Source: Batillaria attramentaria
Lineage: Eukaryota; Mollusca; Gastropoda; Batillariidae
Direction of reading: 5' to 3'
Length of the DNA: 64,000 bases
Assembly: GCA_018292915.2 (NCBI GenBank)
Contig: JACVVK020000032.1
Location: forward strand, 491,001 to 555,000
In this document: positions 1 to 38,224 of the stretch, piece by piece
Layout of the letters: each line of letters starts with the position of its first letter
Numbering within the stretch: the stretch's first letter is position 1
Notes under the pieces: model-generated
The model's input: only the letters and a program-made list of their open reading frames with translations
The model's database searches: none
Told to the model about the DNA's origin: nothing
Translations under genes and position numbers: made by a program

Positions 1-117
1 GACAGGGTGCTATTTACATTGCACCCAGCCTTCACCTGATGAGACAGGCTCTGTTTGTTACAGGTGGGTATACACCCCATGTACATGCACTCAGTTAATC
101 ATTCCCGACACTTTCAG

Positions 118-324
118 TCCTTTTTAAGTTGTTTCTCTATAGAGAAGCAACTTTATGAGACGGGGCAGATTTTGCTACGCGCAGCAGCAAGTTTCAGTGA
201 TACAAAACAAGACTGTGACGTTTCTCCACACAATACTTACTTTCACGCACACAGTGACGTAACGAAATCTGCGTCATAGACACCTTACGTGCACACTATG
301 CTGCTGCGTTCTTTTTGGCGGGAG

Positions 325-406
<82 letters not shown>

Positions 407-605
407 ACGGATGTAATGATGACTATGTCCTAAACCACCTCGTTGGAGGCCTTTTTACTTTGAGATAAAATGGGAATTCACCTTCTCCAAAGCTACCTTT
501 CACGATTTTTAGCCTGCCGCATTTTCAGAAGAGTTATCGCCAATTTTAAAAAATCGGTCATGTTACGAATTTTTTCGAAAAAGTTGTTCAAATTCCTTCA
601 TTTTC
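118..605 (+). repeat. Direct repeat copy 1 (about 420-480 bp)
   Basis: Shares with 1685-2096 a long stretch starting TTTTTAAGTTGTTTCTCTAT, including the segments GATACAAAACAAGACTGTGA and CTTTTTGGCGGG, a GT tract, and GAATTCACCTTCTCCA. The two copies differ mainly in GT-tract length. Unknown interspersed repeat. Confidence 0.75.
329..404. repeat. (GT)n microsatellite
   Basis: About 38 units, inside direct repeat copy 1; copy 2 has only a short interrupted GT tract. Confidence 0.95.
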
Positions 606-683
606 TAGACTTTGGAAGTTCACCCAATCACACTGCCTTGATTCGTGCTACAGCTCTGTAGCTCTGACTGGTTTTGTGTAAAT

Positions 684-1003
684 GGGGGCCAAATATTTGT
701 GCTGGCCTTTTTCTCGTTGCCCCGTCCTTGATATCACCCTTTTGTGGTGGAAAAGGACGTTAAACTCCTAAACACCCATCCACCCACCCTCTATCTCTGC
801 CTCTCTCTCTCTCTCTCCCCCTTCTTCCCCCACCCGGCCCCACCCCCAGTCACGTGGCTAACCGGTCGAGGTCGTAGAGGATCTAGTGTCGTTGGTAGAA
901 CTTGGAGAGGGGAGAACCGGCAACAATAACAACAAAACAGACAAAATAATATGAAGTTTGGAGAAACAACTTTGTAGGACGTGGCCGTTCCTCCTTGTTA
1001 AGA
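684..1003 (+). mobile_element. SINE 3' half plus downstream block, copy 1
   Basis: Begins inside the SINE body (GCCAAATATTTGTGCTGGCC) and continues past the usual SINE end through CCCAGTCACGTGGCTAA and AGAACCGGCAACAATAACAA. The same 300 bases recur at 3155-3476, so the unit that moved or duplicated is larger than the SINE. Confidence 0.7.
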
Positions 1004-1181
1004 TATGCTATTCTTTACTCGCATGTACTTGTCACCCTGCCAAGTATTAAAGTCGTCTTGTAGAACTGACAAAACGAAAAAAACAAACAAACTTTTTTTC
1101 CGAGACTTTCAGTTATTTAACAATACTCTCGCATGTACGAGACAACCAACAACCTAACATATGCTCCAGATCTCACCTTGT

Positions 1182-1182
<1 letters not shown>

Positions 1183-1258
<76 letters not shown>
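1183..1258. repeat. (AC)n microsatellite
   Basis: About 38 pure units. Confidence 0.95.
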
Positions 1259-1261
<3 letters not shown>

Positions 1262-1684
1262 GCTCATCCAAATTAGCACTCACAAAGCACTCATTCACCA
1301 CTAAGTGAGCACAAAAAACATGTCCAACTGCATTATTAAAATAATGCCCATTGCATTCACACCGCAACAACAAAAGCACCCGTCTGCCCGATGCATGCCT
1401 TCTCAAACCGGCAACAAAAAACTTACAAGATCACGACCATGCTCCAAACATTTGGAACTAACAAATTCTGTCCAGTTTGTCTCGCGTAAGCAAGCTGTTG
1501 AACGGTATATAGTCTTGGCCCCCAAACCAACAATAGCTGTCTGTAGAGATGAAAACTAGCTTATATCCTTCCCTTAAAGCTTACCATCGGGATCTTGTGT
1601 TGTGGTGTCTGTACAAACCCAAGATTAAATACTGAGTTCACAGATCATGTGTCAACATTTTCATGGCCATGCAACTACTCTCCG

Positions 1685-2096
1685 TTCCTTTTTAAGTTGT
1701 TTCTCTATAGAGAAACAACTTTATACGATGGGGCAGATTTTGCTACGCGCAGCAGCAAGTTTCAGTGATACAAAACAAGACTGTGACGTTTCTCCACACA
1801 ATACATACTTTCACGCACATAGTGACGTCACGAAATCTGCGTCATAGACACCTGACGTGCACCCTATGCTGCTGCGTTCTTTTTGGCGGGCGTTGTGAGA
1901 CGTGTGTGTGTGTGTGTGAGTGTGTGTGTCTGGGTGTGTGTGTGTCGGTGTGTATGTGTCGGGAATTCACCTTCTCCAGAACTACCTTTCACGATTATTA
2001 TCCTGCCGCATTTTCAGAAGAGTTATCGCCGATTTAAAAAAAAAAATCGGTCATGTTACGATTTTTTTCGAAAAAGTTGTACAAATTAGTTCATTT
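1685..2096 (+). repeat. Direct repeat copy 2
   Basis: Second copy of the repeat at 118-605. Its right end is cut by the foldback element that starts at 2095, right after TTCATT. Confidence 0.75.
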
Positions 2097-2691
2097 TGAT
2101 GGCACTGTTTACGTGGTACACTGATCCAACAGGATGTGAGTAAACGGCAAGGGGGTTGCACTCTGACAGGCAAGGGTGTTGCACTCTACAGGCAAGTATT
2201 ATTGCACGGTGCAGACGATCACGTACCTGCCTTGTGGTGGAATAAGAGACGATTACAAAAGCATACACACCCGTGATCTAGGACTGAATGTAATAATAGA
2301 TCTGTCCATTCAGACAGAGACATGTTATGTATGTCTCTGATTCAGAAACACGCCTACTTTCACTCTGAAGACAGCCTGCCATCACTTGCGCCATTGAGGA
2401 TCCCTCTGGGTTCAAAGCTGGTCAAGGATGACATAGTGCGCGACCTTGTGTTTGAGAGCACCGAGACAATTTAGGCCCGTCACGGTAGCGCAGTGAGCGC
2501 CATTTCCCCACTGTGCACAGAGGTACTTTCCACTGAAAGACTCTGTGCCCCAGAGAGTGCGTGCACAGAGGTAGTTTCCACTGAAAGACTCTGTGCCCCA
2601 GAGAGTGCACCTTGGCCTGTCAGAGTGCAACCCCCTTGCCGTTTACTCACATCCTGTTGGATCAGTGTACCACCTAAACAGTGCCATCAAA
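2095..2691. mobile_element. Foldback/MITE-like element with 80-bp terminal inverted repeats
   Basis: Left arm 2095-2175 and right arm 2611-2691 are inverse copies with about one substitution and one indel over 80 bases; both ends read TTTGATGGCACTGTTTA from outside in. Inside are two tandem 48-base copies (2513-2608) of a GTGCACAGAGGTA.. unit. No transposase frame, so non-autonomous. Confidence 0.8.
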
Positions 2692-3050
2692 GGGCAACAA
2701 TAATTGTCCGCTGGCAAACGATTTTGCCCAAACCAAAAGTGGTCGGATATTCAAGACTTTGTTTCAAATCGAATCATATGACACAGAAGTCTTCGCTTTT
2801 CTAAAAAAAAAATTCGCCATTTTTGAAAATGGCGCTGGCTGTAAGCAGTCACATTTTCACGCCCCGCCGAAAAGGGACTGCACTCTGGAGTCTAGGAAAT
2901 CACAGGACATAAACAAGCATCTTCAGACGATCTCAGTGCTAGGGGCTGACGTCAAAAGTTCAGTTCACGGAATTGACGTCATCTCTCTCTCTCTCTCTCT
3001 GTATGACGACCTGCCTGAGGCTGACGTCAAATGTTCAGTTCACGGAACTG

Positions 3051-3082
<32 letters not shown>

Positions 3083-3084
<2 letters not shown>

Positions 3085-3476
3085 GGAGCCAGGGTGGCCG
3101 AATGGTAGAGCGTTGGACTTTCAATGCTTTCGTCGAGAGTTCGAATCCCGGCCGCTGGGGCCACATATTTGTGCTGGCCTTTTTCTCGTTACCCCGTCTT
3201 TGATATCACCCTTATGTGGTGGAAAAGGACGTTAAACTCCTAAACACCCACCCACCCTCTCTCTCTCTGTCTCTGTCTGTCTGTCTCTCTCTCTCCCTTC
3301 TTCCCCCACCCGGCCCCACCCCCAGTCACGTGGCTAATCGGTCGAGGTCGTAGAGGATCTGGTGTCATTGGTAGAACTTGGAGAGGGGAGAACCGGCAAC
3401 AATAACAACAAAACAGACAAAATAAAATGAAGTTTGGAGAAACAACTTTGTAGGACGGGGCCGTTCATCCTTGTTT
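3083..3476 (+). mobile_element. tRNA-like SINE, full copy with downstream block
   Basis: Starts GGGAGCCAGGGTGGCCGAAT with an A-box-like TGGCCGAATGGTAGAGCG and a B-box-like GAGTTCGAATCCC. These look like an internal RNA polymerase III promoter of a tRNA-derived head. The body then runs through TTTGATATCACCC and GGAAAAGGACGTTAAACTCC. Reference copy for the other SINE entries. Confidence 0.8.
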
Positions 3477-3868
3477 ATTGTCCACATAGTGTGTGTGTCT
3501 CAGAGGCGCACCTTCAATCCATTTTGTGAGGAAACTTCGAATACTCAGGCCGGTGAACGAATGCACATCTCCTACCGCGTATGAAAATTATGAAAGTGGC
3601 ATCAGACCACTGGAATAACATCCAACGGAAGGAAGTTTCACTAGTATGCGCCAACTGTAACTGGAGACGGTAATTCTTGTAACTGAGTATGGCTAAAAAT
3701 GCCACCAATGTTGTTTAGTTTTGGTCAGCGACGTACTGTGTTGCCAGTGACATTGTACGCAGCGTAACTTGCTCCCAGCGATCATTATTGCATACCGACA
3801 CGTGACACTCGGCATCGCGCTTTACATTCCCCTTCAACATCAAGAAAAACTTCACACGCAATACTCAC

Positions 3869-28570
<24,702 letters not shown>

Positions 28571-29089
28571 ATCTTCTCTCGTGGTGACCGTACGCTCTAA
28601 CGGCCTCAGCCGAAAAGAAAGCTGAAAAAAGGACACACACACACACATACGTGAAGACACTGCGTTTTTAGCAAGGCCAGGGACAGATATGACAAGCTAA
28701 TAATTTAATATTATCTCATGCTGTGTTTGCAGTATGAAATCCCTTGATCTACTGTCAGATGCCTGTAGAAATTCTCACCGTAATCAGGTGATCTTCCCTT
28801 TCAAACTTTAATCGGTTCGTGTGAAGAGGCCAGTCTATGGAGGACTTAGCACCCTGGTCGGGACGGGGTCCGTGCCATGGCACAATAGTTAGTCAAAGCC
28901 AGGTGATGGCAATTTGACAAGGCAGGGTGGTGTACATGACCAAGAGAGTAAGAAAGCTCAATTGCCACAGCGCATTAGGATTGTATTATTTTCTACGAAG
29001 CGGGGGGAAAGTATGGTTGGCGTTGATTTGAAGAGGCGTGAGTGTGACTGGAGAGTATGTGTAAGGAATGCGTTTGTATTACCACACAG

Positions 29090-29142
29090 ACACAGACACA
29101 GACACAGACACAGATACACACAGACACAGAGAGAGAGAGAGA

Positions 29143-29211
<69 letters not shown>
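29090..29211. repeat. (ACAGAC)n-(GA)n-(AC)n
   Basis: Compound simple repeat. Confidence 0.95.
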
Positions 29212-29215
<4 letters not shown>

Positions 29216-30005
29216 CTCTAATGTTGGAATTCAGTGGGTGAAGACTGAAAAATGAAGTGATGTCGCTCATAAAATCAACTGGACAGATAACGTAAATGAC
29301 CCGGCATGTAGAATATTCTGGTCTCCTTGAAAAGCACAGGCAAACATCTGTATGTTTTTTTTTTTTTGTCTCCCATCGTGTCAAAAGTTCTACAATATGT
29401 AAGGCCTTCCGGACTCTCCCTTATTCACCCTTGCACAAAGGTGGTCCATATTTTTGTCAAGACAAAGAGTGGGTGAGTGAGTTAGCTTTTAGGGCTTAAA
29501 GCCGCGCAAGCCACAAAGACTAATTCGTGGCTGATGTCAAGAGAATGCCAGTACGGTGTAGTGTTTCACTGGGCACTGTCCGCGCCTAGTCCACTGTATC
29601 GCCCGATATGGACACTTCTCATCAGCTTGAACGCAAATTGATCAGATAAAATACAGTGTCTTTTAGCGGAGGGTCCGGGTTCCTGAATCCCAGGTATGAC
29701 CAGCTGTAGCTGGCTGATGTTATCTGACACGTGACCATAAGAGAGGTTTTTGTTTGGGTGTTATGTGCTTTTTGTTGTTGTTGTTTTTGTGGCAGTGCTG
29801 CTGCTGTTACTGTTCTGTACGTGTTGTAGAACTACTGTGTCTGATCGGCGGTCCACCTCTTCTCTTCTGTCTTTCTTCCAGTACATCCCTTCTTTCATCA
29901 AGCTTTACCCCATTCGTTAGCACTAAAAAACTAAACACTGTCCCAAGAACCAACCAGCCAGCCAGACAAACAACCAACCAAACCAAGCCAAACCAAACCA
30001 AAACA

Positions 30006-30440
30006 CCGCCCCCCCCCAAAAAAAAAACAAAACAAAAAACAACAACAAAAAAACCCAAACAAACAAAATACAAACAAACAAACAAACAAACAAACAAACA
30101 AACAAACAAACAAACAAACAAACAAACACAACCAACCAAACAAAAAACAACAACAACAACAAAAACCCAACAACAACAACAACAACAACAACCAAAAACC
30201 CAAAACCAACCAACCAACCAACCAACCAACCAACCAACCAACCAACCAACCAACCAAACAAAAATGAATAAAAGAAAACACACCCCCCCCAAAAAAAAAC
30301 CCAACGAGAACAACAAGAACAAACCCCAAGAGTAAAACAAACAAACAAACAAACAAACAAACAAACAAACAAACAAACAAACAAACAAACAAACAAACAA
30401 ACAAACAAACAAACAAACAAACAAACAAACAAACAAACAA
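30006..30440. repeat. Compound (CAAA)n, (CAA)n, (CCAA)n tract
   Basis: 435 bases of A/C-only DNA on the plus strand; produces several spurious frames above 170 codons. Confidence 0.95.
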
Positions 30441-31295
30441 ACAACACAAATCATTCTTCTTAATTAAATGCATCCATGATAATGACGTACAATGGCATTG
30501 CTTTCGTATTACACCATATTTTAATCCCGTACATAGACCTGTTAATATTACAACATTAGACATTAGTGTTTGTTGGTAGTTATCCACGAATGCCTATGAA
30601 AACAAAAACCGAAACAGAGACATCCAAACTTTACAAAGTTGACCAAAACATCGCCCACAACATGAAATGGCTCTCGCGAGTGTTTGAATAACCGGTCCAT
30701 TTAACGGATAAAGTCATCGATTAAAATACAGTTTATCTATTGACAGTGACACTGATGTATATCTTATCTATTAAACTACGGCACTTTCCAGTCATCCCCC
30801 AAACGAGCATGACCAATTTTAAAAGCGGAAGAATACAGAGATTTGTACCAGGGAACAGTTGATAAGACACTCATCATCTTTTCTTCTCGTCGATACACAG
30901 TGGGTAACCCCGAAAAGCTGAAGAATACAGAAAATTGTATAAAGAACCAGTTGATAAGACATTATATCGTCTTTTCATCCACTGCTATGTAGTAGCGCTT
31001 TGATTGAAAGTACTGACAGACTTGTGGTATCAAATGGTTAAATAATGTTTAATATTGAGGTTTTTCGATGCGTCTGGTCTTTACGGCTGCTTACTTACTG
31101 AGCGCCTGTCGATTTCCAGAGGTGCAGGGTCGCGATTCTGCATTAGCACGATCAATACTAACGTGAAATTGCAGTAGTTATCCTGGCCGATTTAGCGCGC
31201 GCTACAATGATTAGGACTATTGTGAAACTGCAGTATTTATCTTGGATTGTCTGTTTAGCGTGAATGCTTTTTCTGTAAAATTCCATCGCGCCCGC

Positions 31296-31296
<1 letters not shown>

Positions 31297-31371
<75 letters not shown>

Positions 31372-31459
31372 CGTGCGTGCGTGCGCGCGTGTGTGTGTGT
31401 GTGTGTGTGTGTGTGTCTGCGTGTCTGTGTGTGTGTCTGTGTGTGTGTCGGTGTCTGTA

Positions 31460-31541
<82 letters not shown>

Positions 31542-31614
31542 TGTGTGTGTCTGTGTGTGTGTGTGTGTCTGTGTCTGTGTCTGTCCGTGTCTGTCGCGAA
31601 GATATTTTCTCTGT

Positions 31615-31675
<61 letters not shown>

Positions 31676-31680
31676 TCTCT
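31297..31680. repeat. (GT)n/(GTCT)n, about 380 bp
   Basis: Longest dinucleotide-type array of the window, interrupted by GCGT and TCTG variants. Confidence 0.95.
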
Positions 31681-31685
31681 CTCTC

Positions 31686-31852
31686 TGGGAGCCGGGATAG
31701 TCGAGTTGGACTTTTAATGCTGGGGTTTTGAGTTCCAATCCCGACTGGGGCCAAATAGTTGTGCTGGCCTCCTTCTCGTTTCCCCGTCTTTGATATCACC
31801 CGCATGTGGTGGAAAAGGACGTTAATCCCCCAAACACTCACCCTCACCCTCT
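31686..31852 (+). mobile_element. SINE with shortened head
   Basis: GGGAGCCGGGATAGTCGAGT has lost the TGGTAGAGCG part. The body is normal. Confidence 0.72.
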
Positions 31853-34054
31853 CTCAGTCTCTTTCTGTCTTTCTGTGCGTGACTGCGTGCCTGCGTGCTT
31901 GCATACTTACTTGTGCATGCGTGCGTGGGCGTGCCTGCGTTTGTTTTGAACGTCTGTTTACCCGTGCACCTGCTGTGAAGTGACGCATATCGTCACAGCT
32001 GACGGCACTTGTAATTTAATTTTCATTCTCGCCTTTTGTTTTGCCGCGTTTGGGGTCTTTCAAAATTGATTTCTCGTGTCACTGTGCCTCGCACCCAAAC
32101 AATCCGAACTTGACACAAGACAAAGTCTTGACGTGTTTGACGGTATCTCCCGCTGTCATTAAACCCAGCTGAAGTAGGAAGATGACACGTTCAGCCTTCT
32201 GTGTGAGCTCATTAACTGTTTACCCGTCGCCAGACCTGACAGTCGATTGATAGACTTATCGTAATCAAAGGGCGTTCGTTCTTTTCCTTCCATCCCCCCT
32301 CCCTTCCCACTCCCCCCCCTCCCCCCTCCTCCCTCAGTTTGGCAGACGTTCCTCTCATCGTATTTGGATCGTGTGACGCCACAGGAGATAGAAGTAAATC
32401 CTTTGTTTTGTGATCAGATTGTCCCATTTCATCGGTGTGGGCCAAACACGTACATTAAGCGAAGAAAGCGAGCGGAGAAGTTGCGACTAGTGCCACACGC
32501 AAAGATCTGGTGGACTTAGTCTGTTTGTTTTCACCTCATCTCCCAGCTTTTAGTCACACAGCACACAAGACACCGTCACATCATTTTATGCCCGCAACAG
32601 ATTACTTTCTTTGCATGTTTTTGAAGTGGAGGTTTAGCATGTGCAGACAGTAAAGTCACAAGTTTTGCCTTTTCTCGCATTCAGTGATAATCATGTGACA
32701 TTGATGCACTTGATATGCATGGGAACTCTCATTTCTTATCATCTTCACTTGCATTTTCCTGGGCCAAAGTTTGAGATATTTTAGTGTGGTGGTTTACTTT
32801 CATGTGTGTGTCTTCTCAATTTTTTCGTGTGTTTTTCATTTTGGAGCGTGTGGGCGCCTATACCTTGATGCTAAACCCTTTAATGCTGTGAGGGAAGAAA
32901 ACTAAATGCAGGTAAAGGTCTGTCATTAAAACCTTTCAGGCTTGATGGACTGTTGTCGCTGAGCATTGAGTGGCCGATAATCTGCAATATGATTTCTGGA
33001 GGGAAAGTAAGTGTAGCACATAAACTTCATGAAAGTCAAGTTTTGATAGAAATGGAATCGACAATACTGGCATATTCATGTAGCCAGTCATCCCATGCAG
33101 TTTGTCTCCCTCAACCCCCCCCCCCTCCCCTTCACCATCCCCCTTCCTTCCCCTTAACCCCATCTCTTCAGTTGTCTCGGTCATGAGGGACAGTGAAGGG
33201 TCTATAGAATCACTCGGAATGACCGGAATAACTCAACGTAACGCGCACGGGGATTTCCCGTTCTTGCGGTTCTCTGCCTACAACACCATTATGTCATTTT
33301 ATGTCAAGTGAAGACAGGTCTTTTTATTTCCCCCACTATCTGGGGGCATTGTGTGGTAGTGTGAAACAGCATCCTTACTGAACTGTCAGTCGTGTATGCT
33401 TGGGCTTGCTTGAGCAAGGGTTCCTTGGTATGAATTGAGTAATATGTCTTTCGTATACAGTAAGTGAAACCAGCATTTTACCCCCCCCCCCTCCTCACCG
33501 TCTGTCCCCGTACTTTTCTTCCCCACCAATTGCGCTGAAAGTGATCCGTCTTGAATAAGTGAAGCAACAGCCAATCACCCATTCTAAGAAACAGTCGACA
33601 AAAAAATGAAACAACACGAAAATACAATTTTTTGGTCCAATTTAATCGTCGGAAACATTGGAAAGAAATAATTTCCAGGTGCAAAGACATTTAACAATCT
33701 TCTGTCAAAAATGCCGTGGAAAAAATCAATTAAGATAACGTAATTCGCAAGATCTTCAATGAAATTCAAACGAACAACAAGCATAGAAGGTACGTGCTAG
33801 TTAACTAACATGAAAGACAGTTTTCAGGGTTCCTGCACTATCAGGAGAGAAATGAAAATTATCTATCCCCCCTCCCTCCCCCTGTCTCTCTCACACAGCC
33901 AAGCGTACATGCCGTCACACACTGGAATCAAGACTGCAAATTTAAAGGCTTGACGTAATAAATAGATCAGTTCATGTGAAAACTGAGATCGATTTGACGG
34001 ACGTCGACGTCCATACATCGCATGGATTAAAGTCAATATAGCTTGTGTACGTAC

Positions 34055-34154
<100 letters not shown>

Positions 34155-35022
34155 TTTTGTCATGTTCAGAACTTTTCTCTCTTTTTTTTTTTGCAGATGT
34201 TTGCACATCACCGGGATGAAACAAAACAAAAGAAAACAACAACAACAACAACAACAAAAACCAAAAAGAAAAACGAAAACAAAACTGGTTGGTTTCAATG
34301 GACGATAAGCAGAATCATTCTGAAACAATGTCGACTTGTTTACAAATGTCATTATTTATACAACTCTGAATATTCCACAACTCCCTCTCATCGCCTGTTT
34401 TCTTGCACGCCATCAGAACGATTTGACAATAAAAAGAAGACGTTAAGTCACCACAGTTCGAATTCCCCACACAAAAAGGTAAATACAAAATCAGTAACAA
34501 AAATCTCATGCACACTTCTATAGGCCAGACTGTATCAGCAGCAGTACAGCTGAAAAATCTGATGGCACAATGAAATGTATTTAAAAAAATTGTCAAGCAC
34601 ATTCTCCTTGTCGTTGTCAATCTCATCAAACCATTATCATCATTATTTTTTAAATGTCGTTGTCGTTATCGTAGTGACTGTTGTCGTTGTCGTTGTCGCT
34701 GTCGCTGCCGTTGTTGTTCGTGTTATCGTTGCCGTTTTTTCGTTGTCGTTGTTGTCGTTGTTATCGTTGCCACTGTCGATGTTGTCGTAGTCGTTGTTAT
34801 TGTTGTCGTTGTCGGTTTTGTGTCGTTTTCGTTGTCGTTGTCGTCGTTTTTGTTGTCCTAGTCGTCATCGTTGTCTTCGCAGTAGTTATAAGCTTTGCTG
34901 ACATGTACGGTCCAAATTTCGTAAAAGCAGTCAAAGTCATTATCGTTGTTGTCATCGCCCTTGCTGCTGTCATTACGACAATCACTTTAGCCATGGTCGT
35001 AGCTGAAGCCTTAATGCATGCA

Positions 35023-35101
35023 TCAGCGATGAGCAACGAAGGCACGGCGGACTTTGGGTGTCTCTGGATTGACTCTGGCCAACTCATGGGACTTCTGTCT
35101 C
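35023..35101 (-). CDS. Gene 2 exon 12: short basic tail and stop
   Basis: Acceptor CTGTTTTCAG, phase 2. Encodes [20 protein letters not shown] and FVAHR followed by TGA at 35023-35025. The tail is basic and has no motif I recognise. Downstream is (GTT/GTC)-rich low-complexity DNA that is probably 3' UTR or intergenic. Confidence 0.75.
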
Positions 35102-36739
35102 CTGAAAACAGAATCAAAGAATAGCATTGTGACCGACAGGCACGGCCGGCTGGACATTGTAGCTCTTTGACATCGCGAGCTTGGCCAGTGACCTACTTCC
35201 CTGCTGACGCGCATGCAGCTGCTGGCCGTTTAGGATGACGCGAATCGGTTCGCGGCTCGGTGCCTACGGCTGTTGAGAGTGACGCGAGCCGCTAATGCAA
35301 GTGAGATGGACTGCTTTGAGCGCCATACCTGCAAATCACCCTTGTGCAGATCGGTCAGGAAAGGCGCTTGTTTTAAAATTAATAAGCAAACCATGGCATA
35401 AATATACAAGGATGTAGCAAGGAAGGTAACCAAGTAAACCTGACAGCAGACATGTCAGAAAGGGAGGTAAAATGTAAAGAAAACGTCGGTTTAGAATGCC
35501 AAAAGTGAAAACAGTTAGATACCGTCAGTCATTTGTTCCAAGTGCAATCACCGTGATTAATTCTGACTTGTAAGGCACAGTTCTAGCGTCTGATCCAAAC
35601 CATGTGTGCGTTGTGTTTATTGTGTGTGTGGAATTGTGGACTTATATAATTATATATAAGGAGAAACGCTGTTGTTTTTACTTACCTTTTAATTTCATGT
35701 AACCCAACTTAATACTCTATCTTGTTTTACTATTTTTTTCACCATATATATTTTACGGCCGCAAAACAAATTGCCCTTTTGGGACAATAAAGATTATTAT
35801 TGATTGATATTGATTGATTGATTTAGAAAATGTGACGAGTATAGTCGTAGCTCGGATAGAATGAGTTAACCACTCGACCAAATCCCATGACCATATTTTT
35901 GATTCCTACTATCATCCGTTTGTGTGGTTTTACAATCACAGATTTGCGTGGTGCATTCTGCATCTTCTACTCAGCAGCTGTCGTAAAGAACGTGTCTTAC
36001 CTTCCTTGCTCCTTCCTTGTATATTTATGCCATCGTTTGCTCGGGGGTGGGGGGAGGGGGGGGGGATCAGCCCGAGTTTCCCTTACCACGGTTTACAAGA
36101 AACAAACAAAAACCCGGCATCCCATCCACCTTCCCTCTTATCCTTGTCCCCTCCCCCTACCCTCCTATATAAAACTCCAAAAACCTCAAAACAACAACTA
36201 CAAGAAGAAAACAAACACACATAATTTTAATTAATTTTCTCAAGAACTCTAACACTTCAATACTACTGCTGCATTGTTTCACAAAGGCACATTCCAAATA
36301 ATCATAAAACAAAACACTCCAGGCAAAACACCCGATACTGTTTGCCCTTTTTATCTCCGATTAAAAGTGGCACAAAATCCCTGAGCTTTTGCCCGTCTCT
36401 CCCGGCGTTTGTCCGTAACCCAAACTGTTTGGACAGAGAAAGTGGCGGTACACACAATCAACTGTCAGTAGAAAGTGCCAGTATAGACAATCAGTTGTCA
36501 CTTTGGTCACTACCGCGGTATGTTGATGGACCCAAGCCGTGACATAGGCATACTCTGAGTCACTTAAGTCATCTGATTCAAGCTCAGTGACAACACGTCG
36601 GGGTCAACAGCCTACAGACTTAGAGCCTTTTCTACTTGAGGGGTCCTCTTTGAATTCTTTGTTAGCACAGTGGATTGGGAGTGGGTGACGAGAGGGGAGG
36701 GTAAGGGGCTGGGGGAGCGGAGATTGTGTGTGTGTGTGT

Positions 36740-36785
<46 letters not shown>

Positions 36786-37632
36786 TAACGCACCTTGTGG
36801 AGGTGCTGTGTTTCGCCAATACACGACAGGGTGGGTGGGTGTTTGAGGGTTTAACGTCCTTTTCCACCACATACGGGTGATATCAAAGACCGGGCAACGA
36901 TGAAAAAGCAAGCACAAACATTTGGTCCCAGCCGGGATACGAACTCACGTCCCAAGCATTAGAAGTCCAACGCTCTACCATTCGGCCATCCCTGCTCTCC
37001 TCCAATACACTTCAGAGTAAAGGGGCAAAGCTTTGACCTCGGGGCTTGTCGAATGGAGTCGTCAATTGGAGACAGACATCATTTTCTTAAGGCATAGATT
37101 TCACTGTTTGTACAAACAAACAAACAAACAAACAAACAAACAAACACTTACTCCATTCTGTAGTAGAAACATATGGCGATGAAAGCAGCGAGGATGACGA
37201 AACACAGGATGGAGAGAAGCGGGATGATGATGTAACAGAGAATGACGCTGCATCCCACCTCCTTCTCGACCACCTGCAGATGACGAAGACAAGATGGCGA
37301 TGCACGTGGACACAATGCGTCAGTTGTGAGCGGGTTAAGAGATTTTATTTATTTCAGTCATTTTATTTGCGCGTATCACTTGATTCTAGCAAAAAAAGGA
37401 CGTGGAGACCTGACATTCATGCATTTTTTTCATTCATTCATTCATTCATTCATTCATGCATCCAGTCAGTCAGTCAGTCAGTCAGTCAGTCAGACAGTCA
37501 GTCAGTCAGTTAGTCACCACATCAATCAATTGGTAAACCAGTGTGCACATAGAAAAACAAGTAAACGTATTCAAAGAGAACTAAATTTCACACAGTCAGG
37601 AGGGAAGGGAAAGGGTAACTTCAGGAATTCAC

Positions 37633-37670
<38 letters not shown>

Positions 37671-38186
37671 AACCTTACCACATATCGTGTCCCGTTCACT
37701 GCAGACGAACCGCCCAGGTTGTTAGTATCTGCTGTTGGGTTTCCAGGGCTGGGCTGATTTGACGTTGTGGTTTGACGGACAGTTTGTGAGGCCTGCGTAC
37801 CTTTTGTAATTCCTGCAGTAAATTCGATAAAGGAAAATGAGAAAATGTACATAGTTTTAACCTTTTAATACTCTCTCCTGACCACCTCCAGATATCGAGT
37901 CACACCACGGAGTTAATCACGCTCTCTGAGCCCAACTCCGTAGCGGAAGAAGAAGAAGAAGAAGAAGACCTTAAAATACTGTGTAGTTACGTTATTAGCA
38001 GCACCGGCGTTCAGATCTGAATATACTATACAGGAATATAGGTAAGACACGGACGAACCATTAACGTTTCAAGTGCCTAGGAAACGTTTAAACATTTCAC
38101 GTGCGTACACAAACAAACGCACTAGCAAGCAAACAAGCAAACAAGAAAGAAAGAAAGAAAGAAACAAACAAAAACGACAACAAGAG

Positions 38187-38224
<38 letters not shown>

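Larger units (their letters stand above)
1..3868. other. Left-edge intron of gene 3, no exon recognised
   Basis: No exon of the known gene 3 types, no membrane helix and no stop-bearing exon seen. The stretch holds two copies of a 420-base direct repeat, a foldback element, two SINE-bearing repeats and (GT)n/(AC)n arrays. The open frames here are repeat-derived or chance. Confidence 0.6.

Noticed and set aside
3083..3165. Possible true tRNA gene (A and B boxes visible)
   Set aside because: The same head recurs about 20 times joined to the same non-tRNA body, and the cloverleaf is imperfect; it is a SINE.
2681..3235. Plus-strand frame of 184 codons
   Set aside because: Spans the end of the foldback element, (CT)n tracts and the tRNA-like SINE head.
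29754..30587. Frames of 174-218 codons rich in Lys/Gln/Thr or Phe/Cys/Leu
   Set aside because: A/C-only compound repeat, no splice context or domain.
31158..31847. Long frames rich in Thr-His or Cys-Val (up to 229 codons)
   Set aside because: They are translations of the (GT)n/(AC)n array; the same explains the many Val-Cys or Thr-His frames elsewhere.
34681..35124. Plus-strand frame of 147 codons with a hydrophobic Val-rich part
   Set aside because: GTT/GTC low-complexity DNA overlapping the antisense of the gene 2 last exon.
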